Below, piece by piece: positions 49,800 through 59,292 of a DNA stretch of 64,000 nt. The DNA comes from Emcibacter sp. (GTDB taxonomy: Bacteria; Pseudomonadota; Alphaproteobacteria; Sphingomonadales; Emcibacteraceae), in assembly GCA_021774785.1 (NCBI GenBank), contig JAJFIQ010000023.1:115711-179710 (forward strand), written 5' to 3'. How positions within the stretch are numbered: the first letter of the stretch is position 1; every line of letters begins with the position of its first letter. Below the pieces are notes generated by a model. That model ran no database searches. It was not told the origin of the DNA and saw only the letters and a list, made by a program, of their open reading frames with translations. Position numbers and translations under genes: made by a program.

Positions 49800-50780
49800 T
49801 TAGCCCCATAATTTCCTGTCATAGGGATAGATTAAACCATCCTCAAGTCGCAGGGAAGGGGTCCGGTCCTTGGCGAGCATTGAAGCCCCGTCGAGATCAC
49901 GATACAGGCACAGGCTTGCTACAACAAATCCGGGTGCCATGGATAGTGACGTGGCACTCATACAGCCCATCATAAGGCCGAAACCCCTGTTTTTTGCATC
50001 CTCTGCCAACAGCAGTGCTTCCGTCAGGCCGCCTGTTTTATCCAGCTTGATATTGACGAACTGATAACGGCCTTTAAGAAAATCCAGGTCACTACGGTCA
50101 TAACAGGATTCATCCGCACCGAGGGGCAAGGGTGATCGATAGTCAATAAGGCCCGCGTCCTGTCCTCTTGCTAGTGGCTGTTCAATCATTTTAACTCCCA
50201 GGGCTTTAAGCTGCGGCGCGTAGAGTTTTAATTGGTCCAATGTCCAGTCTTCGTTAATATCGACGATAAAATCGGCATTAGGAGCCCCCTTACGGACGGC
50301 AGTCATCCGTTCCATGACAAGTTCACGGTTGAGCTTGATTTTGAGCAGGTCAAAGTTAGCAAAGCTCCGGGCTTTTTCTTCCATCCATTGTGGTGAGCCA
50401 ATGCCAACGGTTATGTCACCTTCCAGTGGTTCGGTGGGTTCTGTCTGTCCCGAAATTTGCCATATGTCTTTGCCTGTGGTTTTGGCTTCCAGATCCCACA
50501 GGGCACAATCAAGGGCATTACGTGCGGAACAAGCTGGCATAAAATGGGATAATTCATCCCTTGTGATGCCTTCTTCTATTCTTGGCAGGGAAATTTTTAA
50601 TCGGGTGAGTTCACTTTCCACAGATTGTCCAAGAAATTCCTGTGGGCAGGCTTCTCCCCATCCTACTTTTCCTTCCTGCTCCACCTTTACAACAATTAAA
50701 CCAACTTCGGTTATTGTTTCACGGGCTATTACGAAAGCTTCTGATAATTCGCGCCATTCTTCTGAAACTGTAATTTTCAT
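49800..50780 (-). CDS. dgcA: N-acetyl-D-glutamate racemase / dipeptide epimerase DgcA
   Basis: A 326-residue enolase-superfamily enzyme of the L-Ala-D/L-Glu epimerase group. The acid/base Lys motif is FDLLKIKLN (about 150), metal ligands are in DFIVDINEDW, KMIEQPLARG and LGADESCYD, and the second Lys in FVNIKLDKTGG. Next to a DUF1611 (DgcN) gene it matches the D-glutamate pathway in which DgcN acetylates D-Glu and DgcA racemises the product. It overlaps dgcN by one base. Confidence 0.88.
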   Translation of the reverse strand: MKITVSEEWRELSEAFVIARETITEVGLIVVKVEQEGKVGWGEACPQEFLGQSVESELTRLKISLPRIEEGITRDELSHFMPACSARNALDCALWDLEAKTTGKDIWQISGQTEPTEPLEGDITVGIGSPQWMEEKARSFANFDLLKIKLNRELVMERMTAVRKGAPNADFIVDINEDWTLDQLKLYAPQLKALGVKMIEQPLARGQDAGLIDYRSPLPLGADESCYDRSDLDFLKGRYQFVNIKLDKTGGLTEALLLAEDAKNRGFGLMMGCMSATSLSMAPGFVVASLCLYRDLDGASMLAKDRTPSLRLEDGLIYPYDRKLWG

Positions 50781-51427
50781 TATATATTTCCCTTCATCAG
50801 ATTTTTCACGATTTTTGCGACTCCTGTGCGAACCGGATCCGCACAGGGAAGTCCCGTTTCATCTTCTGCTTTTTTGAGGTAATCCCTTGCCTCATCATCA
50901 TTCAGGGATGAAGTATTTATACCAATACCAACACATTTAATGTCTGGATTGGTGCGGCTTCCCATCTGTAGGTTCAGGGCAATACATTCCTTAAGCGTGG
51001 GCAGGGGATAACCATCAAGACCTGAAACAAATTCCCGTCCCGCCTGATGACAAACAACAATGGCATCGGCCTGTGCGCCATGCAAAAGTCCAAGGGAAAC
51101 ACCGGCATAGGAAGGATGGAAAAGTGACCCTTGTCCTTCGATGACATCCCAATGATCAGGCGTATTTTCAGGGCTGATATACTCAGTTGCGCCCGATATA
51201 AAATCAGATACAACCGCATCAACGGAAACACCGGACCCGGCAATTAAAATTCCCGTTTGTCCCGTTGCCCGGAAACTGGCCTTCAGCCCCATTTTCTGCA
51301 TTTCTTTTTCCAACGCAAGGGTGACATACATTTTACCGACTGCACAATCCGTCCCAACGGTTAATAGTCGTTTGCCAGGCCTTGGCGCGCCTGTGCCCAC
51401 ATCAAAAGTCTGGGTCGGAAAGCGCAT
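50780..51427 (-). CDS. dgcN: DgcN (DUF1611), C-terminal part after frameshift
   Basis: A 215-codon frame carrying the C-terminal P-loop-like domain of DgcN, D-glutamate N-acetyltransferase. It includes RPGKRLLTVGTDCAVGKMYV, the nucleotide/CoA-binding loop, and EGQGSLFHPSYAGVSLGLLH. An ATG at 51427 could start it, but no good ribosome binding site precedes it. The family is normally one protein of about 330-350 residues, so this and the next frame are two halves of one gene. Confidence 0.8.
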   Translation of the reverse strand: MRFPTQTFDVGTGAPRPGKRLLTVGTDCAVGKMYVTLALEKEMQKMGLKASFRATGQTGILIAGSGVSVDAVVSDFISGATEYISPENTPDHWDVIEGQGSLFHPSYAGVSLGLLHGAQADAIVVCHQAGREFVSGLDGYPLPTLKECIALNLQMGSRTNPDIKCVGIGINTSSLNDDEARDYLKKAEDETGLPCADPVRTGVAKIVKNLMKGNI

Positions 51428-51782
51428 CAGAAATCTGACAACCCTTACTAGTGGCCGCTTCTTTTAAGGTGGGGACTTCTGCCAAACGAACATGAAGCCC
51501 ACTGGCAATATCCAATCCTGCATCAAGTCCTTCTATCAGATAATCCACCCATTCATTCGGCAGGCTACCCCCGGATGGCGCCACACCAATCAGAATGGTT
51601 TTAATGCCAGCTGCTACAGCTTCCTGCATGGTATAATCCGGTAAGCCCAGATCCACCCCGCCGGGGAAACGAAACTGGCCAGAAGCCTGTTCCGGTCGCC
51701 AGTATTTTACGCCCGCCGCCGTTTTTGCACGTAAGGCAGAACTGACATTTCCTATAAACATCAGGTAGGGTTTTTTGATCAT
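51402..51782 (-). CDS. dgcN: DgcN (DUF1611), N-terminal part before frameshift
   Basis: A 126-codon frame with the N-terminal domain of DgcN: YLMFIGNVSSALRAKTAAGV, LPDYTMQEAVAAGIKTILIG, and GLDAGLDIASGLHVRLAEVP. It runs 26 bases past the beginning of the other half and then stops at LSDPDF. In intact homologues a D-V-R-x-P segment joins the two domains; here the frame slips at that point near 51425. This could be a true mutation, a sequencing error or recoding. Confidence 0.8.
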   Translation of the reverse strand: MIKKPYLMFIGNVSSALRAKTAAGVKYWRPEQASGQFRFPGGVDLGLPDYTMQEAVAAGIKTILIGVAPSGGSLPNEWVDYLIEGLDAGLDIASGLHVRLAEVPTLKEAATSKGCQISDALSDPDF

Positions 51783-51937
51783 CAGATTGTTCCTGTAGCC
51801 ATAAAGTAAGATAGTAAGTGATCATACTTTTACGCTCATATCAACCATAAATGATTCGGGAAAATTTAAACAATGGTGTCGGCTTTAGAATCTGTATAAT
51901 GTACAAAAAAAGCAATCACCATTTGATATGAGGGGAC

Positions 51938-53752
51938 ATGATGCCACCGTATTCTGCGAAAACATTATTAAAGGATGTTTTCGGATATGAAAATTTCCGG
52001 GGAAAACAATCTGAGATCATTGAAACCCTTATGGTTGGTGATAATATACTTACCGTGATGCCAACGGGGGCCGGAAAATCGCTGTGTTTTCAAATACCAG
52101 CGTTATTGGCAGACGGGCTGACAATTGTCATTTCACCCTTGATTTCATTGATGCAAAATCAGGTCGAATCCCTTAAATTATTAGGTATCGAAGCAGCGAC
52201 AATCAATTCCAGTAATTCTCCCGAAGAAAATCGTGATATATGGCAAAAAATGCGAGATGGCACATTGAAATTGCTTTATCTGTCACCAGAGAAGTTAATG
52301 ACAGAGCGCATGTTGGATACAGTTCGGGGGCTGAATGTCAATTACTTTGCTATTGATGAAGCCCATTGTATTTCTCAGTGGGGTGCATCCTTCCGTCCGG
52401 AATATGAAGGGCTCTCCGCACTTCATAAAATATTTCCCGAAATTCCGATCATAGCCCTTACCGCCACGGCAGATAAGGCCACAAGAGAGCAGATTTGCGA
52501 GAAGATATTTTCAAATAATGTTAAAAGCTATCTCACCGGTTTTGACCGCCCCAATATCAGTCTGAATGTGCAGATAAAAAACGGCTGGAAGCAACAGCTC
52601 CTGCGTTTTGTAAAAGGTCGCCAGTATGAAAATGGCATCGTCTATTGTCTGTCGCGCAAAAAAACCGAAGAAGCCGCTAACCTACTGATGACGAATGGTT
52701 ATAATGCGTTGCCTTATCATGCGGGTATGGCGGGCCATAGGCGGGAAGAAAACCTGAATCGTTTCATGGCGGAACCGGATTTGATTATGGTGGCTACCAT
52801 TGCTTTTGGCATGGGTATTGATAAGCCGGACATACGGTTTGTATTCCATACCGATCTTCCCTCATCACCGGAAGCCTATTATCAGGAAATTGGCCGGGCG
52901 GGGCGCGACGGTTTGCCCGCCGTTGCTCATATGCTATATGGTATGGACGATATTCGCATGCGCCGCATGTTCATTGATGATGAGGATTCCGATGATGATC
53001 ATAAACGGCGGGGGCATCAGCGTCTGAATGAACTTCTAGCCTACGCGGAGGCCCCGGAATGTAGGCGCGTTTCATTGTTACATTATTTTGGCGATGAGGT
53101 GGCGTTTGAAAAATGTGGAAATTGTGATCTTTGCGATGATCCGAAAGAGACCATTGAAGCCACAGAGATAGGGCAGAAATTTATTTCAGCCATGTATCGT
53201 ACCAGTCAATATTTTGGCATGGGTCATATTGTTGATATTTTGACGGGTAAAGTAACAGATAAAATTGAACGACTTGGCCATAGTGACCTGCCCACATTCG
53301 GTGTAGGTAAAGATTTTGGCATTAATGAATGGAAATCTATTGCCCGGCAGCTCATGGCCAGAGCCTTCATTGTTTCTGACATGGAGCATGGCTCATTGAA
53401 AATTACCGACAAGGGGTTTTCGCTGCTTAAGGGCGGGACAGATTTCAGATATCGCCCAGATGTCATTGTGAAAAAACAAACTAATAAAGCCAAAAAAATC
53501 ATTTTGGACCTGCCTGAGGAGGATCAGGACTTATTTCAGGCTCTTAAAAGTTATCGAAAAGAAATTGCTGCCGAACGATCGGTTCCGGCCTATATTATTT
53601 TTTCTGACAAGAGCCTGATTGATATGGCCATAAATCAGCCGGAAACCATGGATCAGTTCGGTGATATTTATGGTGTCGGTGCCGGCAAGAAAAAAGAATT
53701 TGGAGAAAGATTCATTAATTTCATCAATGCGAATAAGGAAAACGCCCAATGA
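51938..53752 (+). CDS. recQ: ATP-dependent DNA helicase RecQ
   Basis: A 604-residue 3'-5' helicase. Domains: helicase core with Walker A MPTGAGKSLCFQIPALLADG (residues about 40-60), Walker B/DEAH FAIDEAHCISQWG (about 140) and motif VI YYQEIGRAGRDGLPA; zinc-binding Cys in CRRVSLLHYFG and CGNCDLCDD; winged helix; and a C-terminal HRDC domain (about 530-600). The length is normal. ATG 51938 follows AGGGGAC. Confidence 0.95.
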   Translation: MMPPYSAKTLLKDVFGYENFRGKQSEIIETLMVGDNILTVMPTGAGKSLCFQIPALLADGLTIVISPLISLMQNQVESLKLLGIEAATINSSNSPEENRDIWQKMRDGTLKLLYLSPEKLMTERMLDTVRGLNVNYFAIDEAHCISQWGASFRPEYEGLSALHKIFPEIPIIALTATADKATREQICEKIFSNNVKSYLTGFDRPNISLNVQIKNGWKQQLLRFVKGRQYENGIVYCLSRKKTEEAANLLMTNGYNALPYHAGMAGHRREENLNRFMAEPDLIMVATIAFGMGIDKPDIRFVFHTDLPSSPEAYYQEIGRAGRDGLPAVAHMLYGMDDIRMRRMFIDDEDSDDDHKRRGHQRLNELLAYAEAPECRRVSLLHYFGDEVAFEKCGNCDLCDDPKETIEATEIGQKFISAMYRTSQYFGMGHIVDILTGKVTDKIERLGHSDLPTFGVGKDFGINEWKSIARQLMARAFIVSDMEHGSLKITDKGFSLLKGGTDFRYRPDVIVKKQTNKAKKIILDLPEEDQDLFQALKSYRKEIAAERSVPAYIIFSDKSLIDMAINQPETMDQFGDIYGVGAGKKKEFGERFINFINANKENAQ

Positions 53753-54690
53753 AAAAAATAATTATCCTGATTACTATTTATGCAGGAATGGCTGTACTGT
53801 CTCAGGCGGCGACACAATTCACATTTGCTACTGTCGGGTCAGGACAGGAAATTCTGACGGCTAATGACAATTATTTTAACCGTATGTCACCGGCTGAAAT
53901 CGCAATTCGTTCTCTTTCAACGACCACAGACAAAACCGTCCGTGATCTGAAGACACAATATGAAGATAATGTCCTTGAATGGACTGACCAGGAAAAATCC
54001 CAAATCACACAGCTCGTGGCAGAGAACAGGAAAAAATTAGACGGCATTAATCATCTTTTACCTGACGAAATCTTTTTTGTTAAAGTAACTAATCAGGTGG
54101 AAGGCGGGCTACCCCATACAAGGGCAAATGCCATCATCTTGCCGGAATCAGATAAACCGCTTTCAGAAACACTTTTTTACCATGAGTTATTCCATGTGTT
54201 ATCGAGAAATCAGAAAAGCAGGCATCATGATCTTTATGACTTGATTGGATTTAAACCTTGCGATTTGATGACAAATGATAATGTCAGCGCGAAGACCCTG
54301 ACCAATCCTGATGTCCCCGCAGAAGGATATTACCTGCCCGTGGAGGTTGATGGAAAAGGGACTGCGATAATGACATTTCTCCATGCCGCGAAAGAGGCCT
54401 TTGATCCGGAAGTGAAAGGCGGTTTTGGCGGCCATTTTGGTTTTGGCCTGTTAAAGATTAATGTTGATCGGGGTAAATGCGAGGTAGATACGGATGCGCA
54501 GGGCAGGTTACAGATTTTGAACCCAGGCACTGTCGCAGACTTTTTTGCCGCTATCGGCCAAAATACGGATTATATCATACACCCGGAAGAAGTCTTGGCG
54601 GAAAATTTTGTCTTTGTTATGCTGGGCCGGGCAGACCTTCCCAACCCTGAAATTCCGGCGCGACTTAAGTCATGGCTGAAGGTTAAATAG
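53749..54690 (+). CDS. Putative periplasmic zinc metallopeptidase
   Basis: A 313-residue exported protein with a signal peptide (KKIIILITIYAGMAVLSQAA). The motif FYHELFHVLSR near residue 145 is an HExxH zincin site, and HPEEVLAENFVF near 282-293 supplies Glu residues suitable as a third ligand. Peptide or other substrate is unknown. The start overlaps the recQ stop by 4 bases. Confidence 0.65.
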   Translation: MKKIIILITIYAGMAVLSQAATQFTFATVGSGQEILTANDNYFNRMSPAEIAIRSLSTTTDKTVRDLKTQYEDNVLEWTDQEKSQITQLVAENRKKLDGINHLLPDEIFFVKVTNQVEGGLPHTRANAIILPESDKPLSETLFYHELFHVLSRNQKSRHHDLYDLIGFKPCDLMTNDNVSAKTLTNPDVPAEGYYLPVEVDGKGTAIMTFLHAAKEAFDPEVKGGFGGHFGFGLLKINVDRGKCEVDTDAQGRLQILNPGTVADFFAAIGQNTDYIIHPEEVLAENFVFVMLGRADLPNPEIPARLKSWLKVK

Positions 54691-54694
54691 AAAT

Positions 54695-55576
54695 ATGTCA
54701 AAAAGGTCACCGTTATTAATCGCCGCAGCTTATATGCTGGCCTATACGATCACTTTTGCCTGTGTATGGGTTTGCATTCGTTATTTATCCAAAGACATTC
54801 ATCCACTTGTTTTGGTGTTTTTCAGAACGTTTTTTGGCATGATTGTCATTATGCCTGTTCTACTTAAGACGCCTTTTCCGGCGTTTAGTTCCGGTTTGTA
54901 TCCGCTTTATTTCATCAGGGGTATTTTGAATATTATGTCGGTAATGGGGGCATTTTTTGCAGTTAGTCTGTTGCCTTTGGCTGATGCGGTGGCCTTCAGT
55001 TATATCGCTCCTATATTTGCCACCGTTCTGGCCGTTTTTATATTGAAGGAAAAAATTGGCAAACATCGGGTAATTGCCATTTTGATGGCTTTTGTTGGGG
55101 TTATGGTTCTAGTTCGTCCCGGCTTTCAGGAGTTGAGTTTGGGAATTCTGGCTGCCTTGGGCGCCGCTGGATGTTTCGCTGCAACACTCATCTGTGTAAA
55201 GTTGCTTACCCGGCATGACAGTGCCTCAATCGTGAGCCTTATGGCCTTCATAGTAGCCTTTCCTATCAGCTTTGTTGCGGCTCTATTTTATTGGCAATGG
55301 CCATCGGGGGAACAATGGTTTTTTATCGTACTCATGGGCGTTTTAGCTGCAACGGCGCATATATTTCTGGCCAAGGCTATGTCCTATGCCGACCTGAGCG
55401 CGGTCATGCCCATTGATTTTATCCGCATTGTCTTTGCCGCTATATTCGGCATTACATTGTTTGGTGATAGTTTTAATGGCTTAACATTTTTAGGGGGTGG
55501 GATCATTCTGGCCAGTGCCGTTTATGCAACCCACAGAGAGAGAAAAATAGCACAGGCAAGAATAACCATTGAATGA
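54695..55576 (+). CDS. EamA/DMT-type transporter, first of a tandem pair
   Basis: A 293-residue protein of ten predicted transmembrane helices in two EamA repeats (about 10-140 and 150-285). Typical segments are FRTFFGMIVIMPVL, ADAVAFSYIAPIFATVLAVF and LKEKIGKHRVIAILMAFVGV in repeat 1, and SYADLSAVMPIDFIRIVFAA in repeat 2. It exports or imports a small metabolite, unknown. It overlaps the next EamA gene by 8 bases. Confidence 0.9.
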   Translation: MSKRSPLLIAAAYMLAYTITFACVWVCIRYLSKDIHPLVLVFFRTFFGMIVIMPVLLKTPFPAFSSGLYPLYFIRGILNIMSVMGAFFAVSLLPLADAVAFSYIAPIFATVLAVFILKEKIGKHRVIAILMAFVGVMVLVRPGFQELSLGILAALGAAGCFAATLICVKLLTRHDSASIVSLMAFIVAFPISFVAALFYWQWPSGEQWFFIVLMGVLAATAHIFLAKAMSYADLSAVMPIDFIRIVFAAIFGITLFGDSFNGLTFLGGGIILASAVYATHRERKIAQARITIE

Positions 55577-56447
55577 AACGCCGCCAAATAATATTATTGG
55601 TATAGGCATGGTTCTTCTTGCCTGTGCGACAATGACTATCTCGGCGTTATTGATCCGTACTATTGGCAAGGATTTGAGCAGTTTTGAAGTCGTTTTTATA
55701 CGGTGCCTTTTTTCACTATTCTATATTGTTATACTTGAAGCCCGTAAGGGGCCAAAATTATTCATCTCACCCCGCCCGATTATGCTTGGTTTACGGTCAT
55801 TGACGTTGGCGGTCATCGTGTTGGGTAATTTTTACGCTATTGTTAACTTGCCGCTTGTTCAGGTCACTTCCGTGCAATTTACCAAGCCGCTGTTTCTGGT
55901 TGTTCTGGCGGCCTTGTTTCTGGGGGAAACTATTCGTTTTCCCAGAACAGTTGCCACTCTCTTTGGATTTATAGGCATTTTGATTGTGCTTAGGCCGGAT
56001 GGTAATATACATCCTGCGCAGCTTGCAGTCCTCAGCGCTGCCATGAGTATGGCTATTATCGCCGTTCTCACAAAAAAACTGGTTAGAGACCATTCAACAA
56101 ATACTATGCTTTTTTATGGAAATCTGTTCATCGTTGCGATCTGCCTTGGCCCAACATTATATTACTGGCAAACGCCATCCTTGTTCCAGATTGCCCTGAT
56201 TGCCGCATTGGGTTTGACCGCATATGGTAGTCAGGTTTTTATGGTACAGGCCTATCGCTATGCCGAGGTTACTATCGTGGCACCCTTTGAATATTTCAGA
56301 CTTATCTTTGTAGCTATTGCCGGGTTTATCATTTTTGGGGAGATTCCGGATCGCTGGACCGTTCTTGGTGTCCTGTTCATTTGCGCATCCACTATGTTTA
56401 TTGCTTTACGGGAAGCCCGAAAAAAACAACGCATAAAAGAAGTTTAA
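55569..56447 (+). CDS. EamA/DMT-type transporter, second of a tandem pair
   Basis: A 292-residue protein, again with ten helices in two EamA repeats: VVFIRCLFSLFYIVILEARK, VQVTSVQFTKPLFLVVLAAL and IRFPRTVATLFGFIGILIVL in repeat 1; YRYAEVTIVAPFEYFRLIFV in repeat 2. It starts at TTG 55569 within the end of its neighbour, so both may be translated together and could form a heterodimer (inference). Confidence 0.88.
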   Translation: MNETPPNNIIGIGMVLLACATMTISALLIRTIGKDLSSFEVVFIRCLFSLFYIVILEARKGPKLFISPRPIMLGLRSLTLAVIVLGNFYAIVNLPLVQVTSVQFTKPLFLVVLAALFLGETIRFPRTVATLFGFIGILIVLRPDGNIHPAQLAVLSAAMSMAIIAVLTKKLVRDHSTNTMLFYGNLFIVAICLGPTLYYWQTPSLFQIALIAALGLTAYGSQVFMVQAYRYAEVTIVAPFEYFRLIFVAIAGFIIFGEIPDRWTVLGVLFICASTMFIALREARKKQRIKEV

Positions 56448-56523
56448 TCTCGACAAAACCTATTGGTTACGGCTATATGTTACCAGACAGTAACATTTAA
56501 CCACAGATATAGTGAGCAATAAT

Positions 56524-57288
56524 ATGGAAATTAAAGGTTTATCAGCCATTGTCACCGGCGGTGCTTCGGGACTAGGTGAAGCGACGGCAAGGCGTCTGGC
56601 AAAAGCGGGTGCAAAAGTTACAATTTTTGACATGAACGCAGATCGTGGACAAATGGTTGCCGCAGATATTGGGGGCCATTTCGAAACTGTAGACGTTAGT
56701 ACAGCTGATAATGTGAGCAATGCTCTTGCCGCCAGTGCCGCAATTCATGGTGAAGCCAGAATTCTGATAAATTGTGCGGGTATTGCCATTGGGGAAAAGA
56801 CCGTTGGCCGGGATAATGTTCCTCATGACCTTGACCGTTTCAAAAAAGTGATTGAGGTTAATCTGATTGGTTCATTCAATGTCATACGTTTGGCGACGTC
56901 GCGTATGGCGGCCCTTGAGCCACTGGATACCAAAGAGCGGGGTGTGGTGGTCAATACGGCTTCTGTCGCAGCCATTGAGGGGCAGGTCGGGCAGGTTGCC
57001 TATTCAGCCTCTAAAGGTGGTATCGCTGGAATGACTGTTCCCATTGCCCGTGATTTGTCTGGTCTGGGCATACGCGTTTGTACCATTGCACCGGGTCTAT
57101 TCCTCACGCCGATGATGAAAGGTTTGCCGGAAGAAGTGCAAGAATCTCTTGGGGCCAGTGTACCATTCCCTAGTCGTTTGGGTGATCCGGATGAATATGC
57201 TCATCTTGCCCAGCATATTTGTGAGAATGCCATGCTGAACGGGGAACTTATCCGCCTTGATGGTGCCATACGAATGGCACCACGGTAA
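56524..57288 (+). CDS. Short-chain dehydrogenase, 3-hydroxyacyl-CoA dehydrogenase type II-like
   Basis: A 254-residue SDR enzyme. The NAD-binding motif is IVTGGASGLGEATARRL (about 8-24, TGxxxGxG), followed by NCAGIAIGEKTVG, the catalytic Ser in NTASVAAIEG and YSASKGGIAGM (Tyr-x3-Lys). The layout matches type II 3-hydroxyacyl-CoA dehydrogenases (HSD17B10-like), with a C-terminal VPFPSRLGDPDEYAHLAQ. It oxidises short or branched 3-hydroxyacyl-CoA esters (inference from family). Confidence 0.9.
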   Translation: MEIKGLSAIVTGGASGLGEATARRLAKAGAKVTIFDMNADRGQMVAADIGGHFETVDVSTADNVSNALAASAAIHGEARILINCAGIAIGEKTVGRDNVPHDLDRFKKVIEVNLIGSFNVIRLATSRMAALEPLDTKERGVVVNTASVAAIEGQVGQVAYSASKGGIAGMTVPIARDLSGLGIRVCTIAPGLFLTPMMKGLPEEVQESLGASVPFPSRLGDPDEYAHLAQHICENAMLNGELIRLDGAIRMAPR

Positions 57289-57293
57289 TAACG

Positions 57294-57321
57294 AAAAAGG
57301 AGCCATATGGCTCCTTTTTTT
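57294..57321. terminator. Bidirectional terminator between SDR and Usp genes
   Basis: AAAAAGGAGCC pairs with GGCTCCTTTTT around ATAT, with A- and T-runs on both sides. It serves both the SDR gene and the convergent stress-protein gene. Confidence 0.88.
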
Positions 57322-57335
57322 AGGCCTGTTTAATT

Positions 57336-58154
57336 TTAGTTCAGGATAATAACATCCCGCTTGATTTTACGTATGATTTCTTCACTTTTATTGCCACGCA
57401 TGGCCGCCATAATCCCGCGGCGGGACAGGGTTCCGATCACGACTATATCTGCATCAATTCCTTCTGCGACTTCTGAAATAACTTCTACCGGGTCACCCAG
57501 TTGTACATGGGTATTTTCCTGCTTGGCATCTGTTTCGCGTAGAAGTTTGGCACGGTCGGGAAATTCCATTGAATCTTCGTAAGCATTTACAATATGTTTT
57601 TCCGCGCCATAAGCGAGTGCCATAATGCGTGTTAGTTGAAGAACTTTTTTGTTCAGATCTACGTAACGTGGGTTATCAGTCTGCATATTGACCGCGGCCA
57701 GAATAGTTTTCCGTTGTAATTCCGTATTGGGATGCACGATCAGTACGGGACAATTGGAAACTCTAAGCAAGGACCATTTTGCTGCTGACAGGTCATTGCG
57801 ATCTTTTTCACTTGAATAATCGGACATGATAATCAATCCGGTATTATTTCGTTTTGATGATTCAAGAATGGAATTATGCCAGTCAGCGGTCCAGAATACT
57901 TCTGCCGTATATTCGATATTTTCATTGATTAAAGGTTTGACCAATTCGGCAAACCAGTTGCTGTCACAATAAAAATCGAATGTATCCTGGCTTTTGCGTA
58001 ATTCATCCATTTCAAATGAAATAAAGAGATGGACTTTCACGCCCCCATCCAGAATTTCATTCATCTTCAACGCTCGTTTCAGGGCATATTGTTCTTTCAT
58101 AGCAGGGTCAATAACGACTAGGACATTTTTAAAAGTTTTTATTTCTTCGGACAT
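57336..58154 (-). CDS. Tandem-domain universal stress protein
   Basis: A 272-residue protein of two UspA domains. Domain 1 (about 8-145) begins FKNVLVVIDPAMKEQYALKR; domain 2 (about 150-270) ends with VVIGTLSRRGIMAAMRGNKS and IIRKIKRDVIILN, an intact ATP-binding G-x-G/S-type loop in GTLSRRGIM. ATG 58154 follows GAAG; an upstream GTG (58166) is weaker. Stress protection role is inferred. Confidence 0.88.
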   Translation of the reverse strand: MSEEIKTFKNVLVVIDPAMKEQYALKRALKMNEILDGGVKVHLFISFEMDELRKSQDTFDFYCDSNWFAELVKPLINENIEYTAEVFWTADWHNSILESSKRNNTGLIIMSDYSSEKDRNDLSAAKWSLLRVSNCPVLIVHPNTELQRKTILAAVNMQTDNPRYVDLNKKVLQLTRIMALAYGAEKHIVNAYEDSMEFPDRAKLLRETDAKQENTHVQLGDPVEVISEVAEGIDADIVVIGTLSRRGIMAAMRGNKSEEIIRKIKRDVIILN

Positions 58155-58267
58155 TATATTCTTCACTTTCTTTATTTCTGCTGGTTAAGGACTCCCTTGC
58201 CCAGAATTATTAATAGCAAGATATTACATGGGTTAAGTATATAAGTAAAATGCAACAAATAATTGAT

Positions 58268-58570
58268 CTAGGATAAATATCTGTTCTTTACTAATTTATT
58301 TATGAATAGTGCTAAATTTATATCTTTGGCTGTTACGCGGCCCTCACTATGGGTTGTAAGGGTGATGTCCACTCGGTTATAGACATTGAGCCATTCCGGG
58401 TGATGATTAAGTTGTTCCGCTTTCAGGGCTACTGCCGCCATAAAGGAAAAGGCCTCGTTAAAATCAGTGAATTTAATTGACCGCTCAATGGCATTTTTCT
58501 TTTCACAGCGTGACCAACCGGAAAGATTGCATAGAGCGGTTTCTATTTCACGATTGTTTAACTTTGCCAT
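58268..58570 (-). CDS. phhB: 4a-hydroxytetrahydrobiopterin dehydratase (PCD)
   Basis: A 100-residue pterin carbinolamine dehydratase. The active-site pattern is seen in [20 protein letters not shown] (His-His-Pro-Glu-Trp) and [17 protein letters not shown] (third His). It recycles pterin cofactor for aromatic amino-acid hydroxylases, none of which is nearby; other roles, such as pterin-linked molybdopterin chemistry, exist for stand-alone PCD genes. Confidence 0.93.
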   Translation of the reverse strand: MAKLNNREIETALCNLSGWSRCEKKNAIERSIKFTDFNEAFSFMAAVALKAEQLNHHPEWLNVYNRVDITLTTHSEGRVTAKDINLALFINKLVKNRYLS

Positions 58571-58579
58571 TTCATAAGT

Positions 58580-59287
58580 CTAGTCTTGTCTGATCAAGGT
58601 CGCAACATATTCCGGAACTATTTCGGTTGCCTTGCCATAATGTGCGATAGAAAATAAATTTGTACCATCTGAAGGTTCCAGATTTAGTTCCACTGTTTCC
58701 GCACCGAAATTCTGTGCGGCCTGAACAAAACCCGCTGCCGGATAAACGCTGCCCGATGTGCCGATGGAAATGAAAAGGTCGCACGCCGATAGACGATCGT
58801 TGATTTCCTCAATATGAAACGGTATTTCACCAAACCACACAATATGAGGGCGCAAATTTCCGGACTTGTTGCAGGACGGGCAGATACTAGTTCTTAATAA
58901 ATCATCAAGCCATATATTGACATGACCACAGGTCATGCAGCGGGCTTTGTTTAACTCCCCATGCATATGCATCAGGTTCCGGCTTCCCGCCCTTTCATGT
59001 AAAGAGTCGACATTCTGTGTAATAACAGCAACGTTTCCCTGATGTTTTTCTTCAAGTCGAGCCAGGGCATAATGGGCGGCGTTGGGATCGACTTTTTTCA
59101 CTTCCGCGCGGCGTATGTTATAAAATTCATGGACGAGCTCTGGATTTCGCGCAAAGGCCTCTGGCGTTGCAAGATCCATCAGGTCATATTTCTCCCAGAT
59201 ACCACCTTTATCCCGGAAGGTATCAAGGCCAGATTCTGCAGATATGCCGGCACCTGTTAAAATTACAATATTTTTATATAATGTCAT
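58580..59287 (-). CDS. cobB: Sirtuin, NAD-dependent protein deacylase
   Basis: A 235-residue class III sirtuin. NAD-binding GAGISAESGLDTFRDKGGIW (about 12-31), TQNVDSLHERAG with the catalytic His in MHMHGEL, zinc-binding Cys in CMTCGH and CPSCNK, and SIGTSGSVYPAAGF in the nucleotide site. It removes acetyl or succinyl groups from lysines, for example on acetyl-CoA synthetase. Confidence 0.95.
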   Translation of the reverse strand: MTLYKNIVILTGAGISAESGLDTFRDKGGIWEKYDLMDLATPEAFARNPELVHEFYNIRRAEVKKVDPNAAHYALARLEEKHQGNVAVITQNVDSLHERAGSRNLMHMHGELNKARCMTCGHVNIWLDDLLRTSICPSCNKSGNLRPHIVWFGEIPFHIEEINDRLSACDLFISIGTSGSVYPAAGFVQAAQNFGAETVELNLEPSDGTNLFSIAHYGKATEIVPEYVATLIRQD

Positions 59288-59292
59288 CTTCT

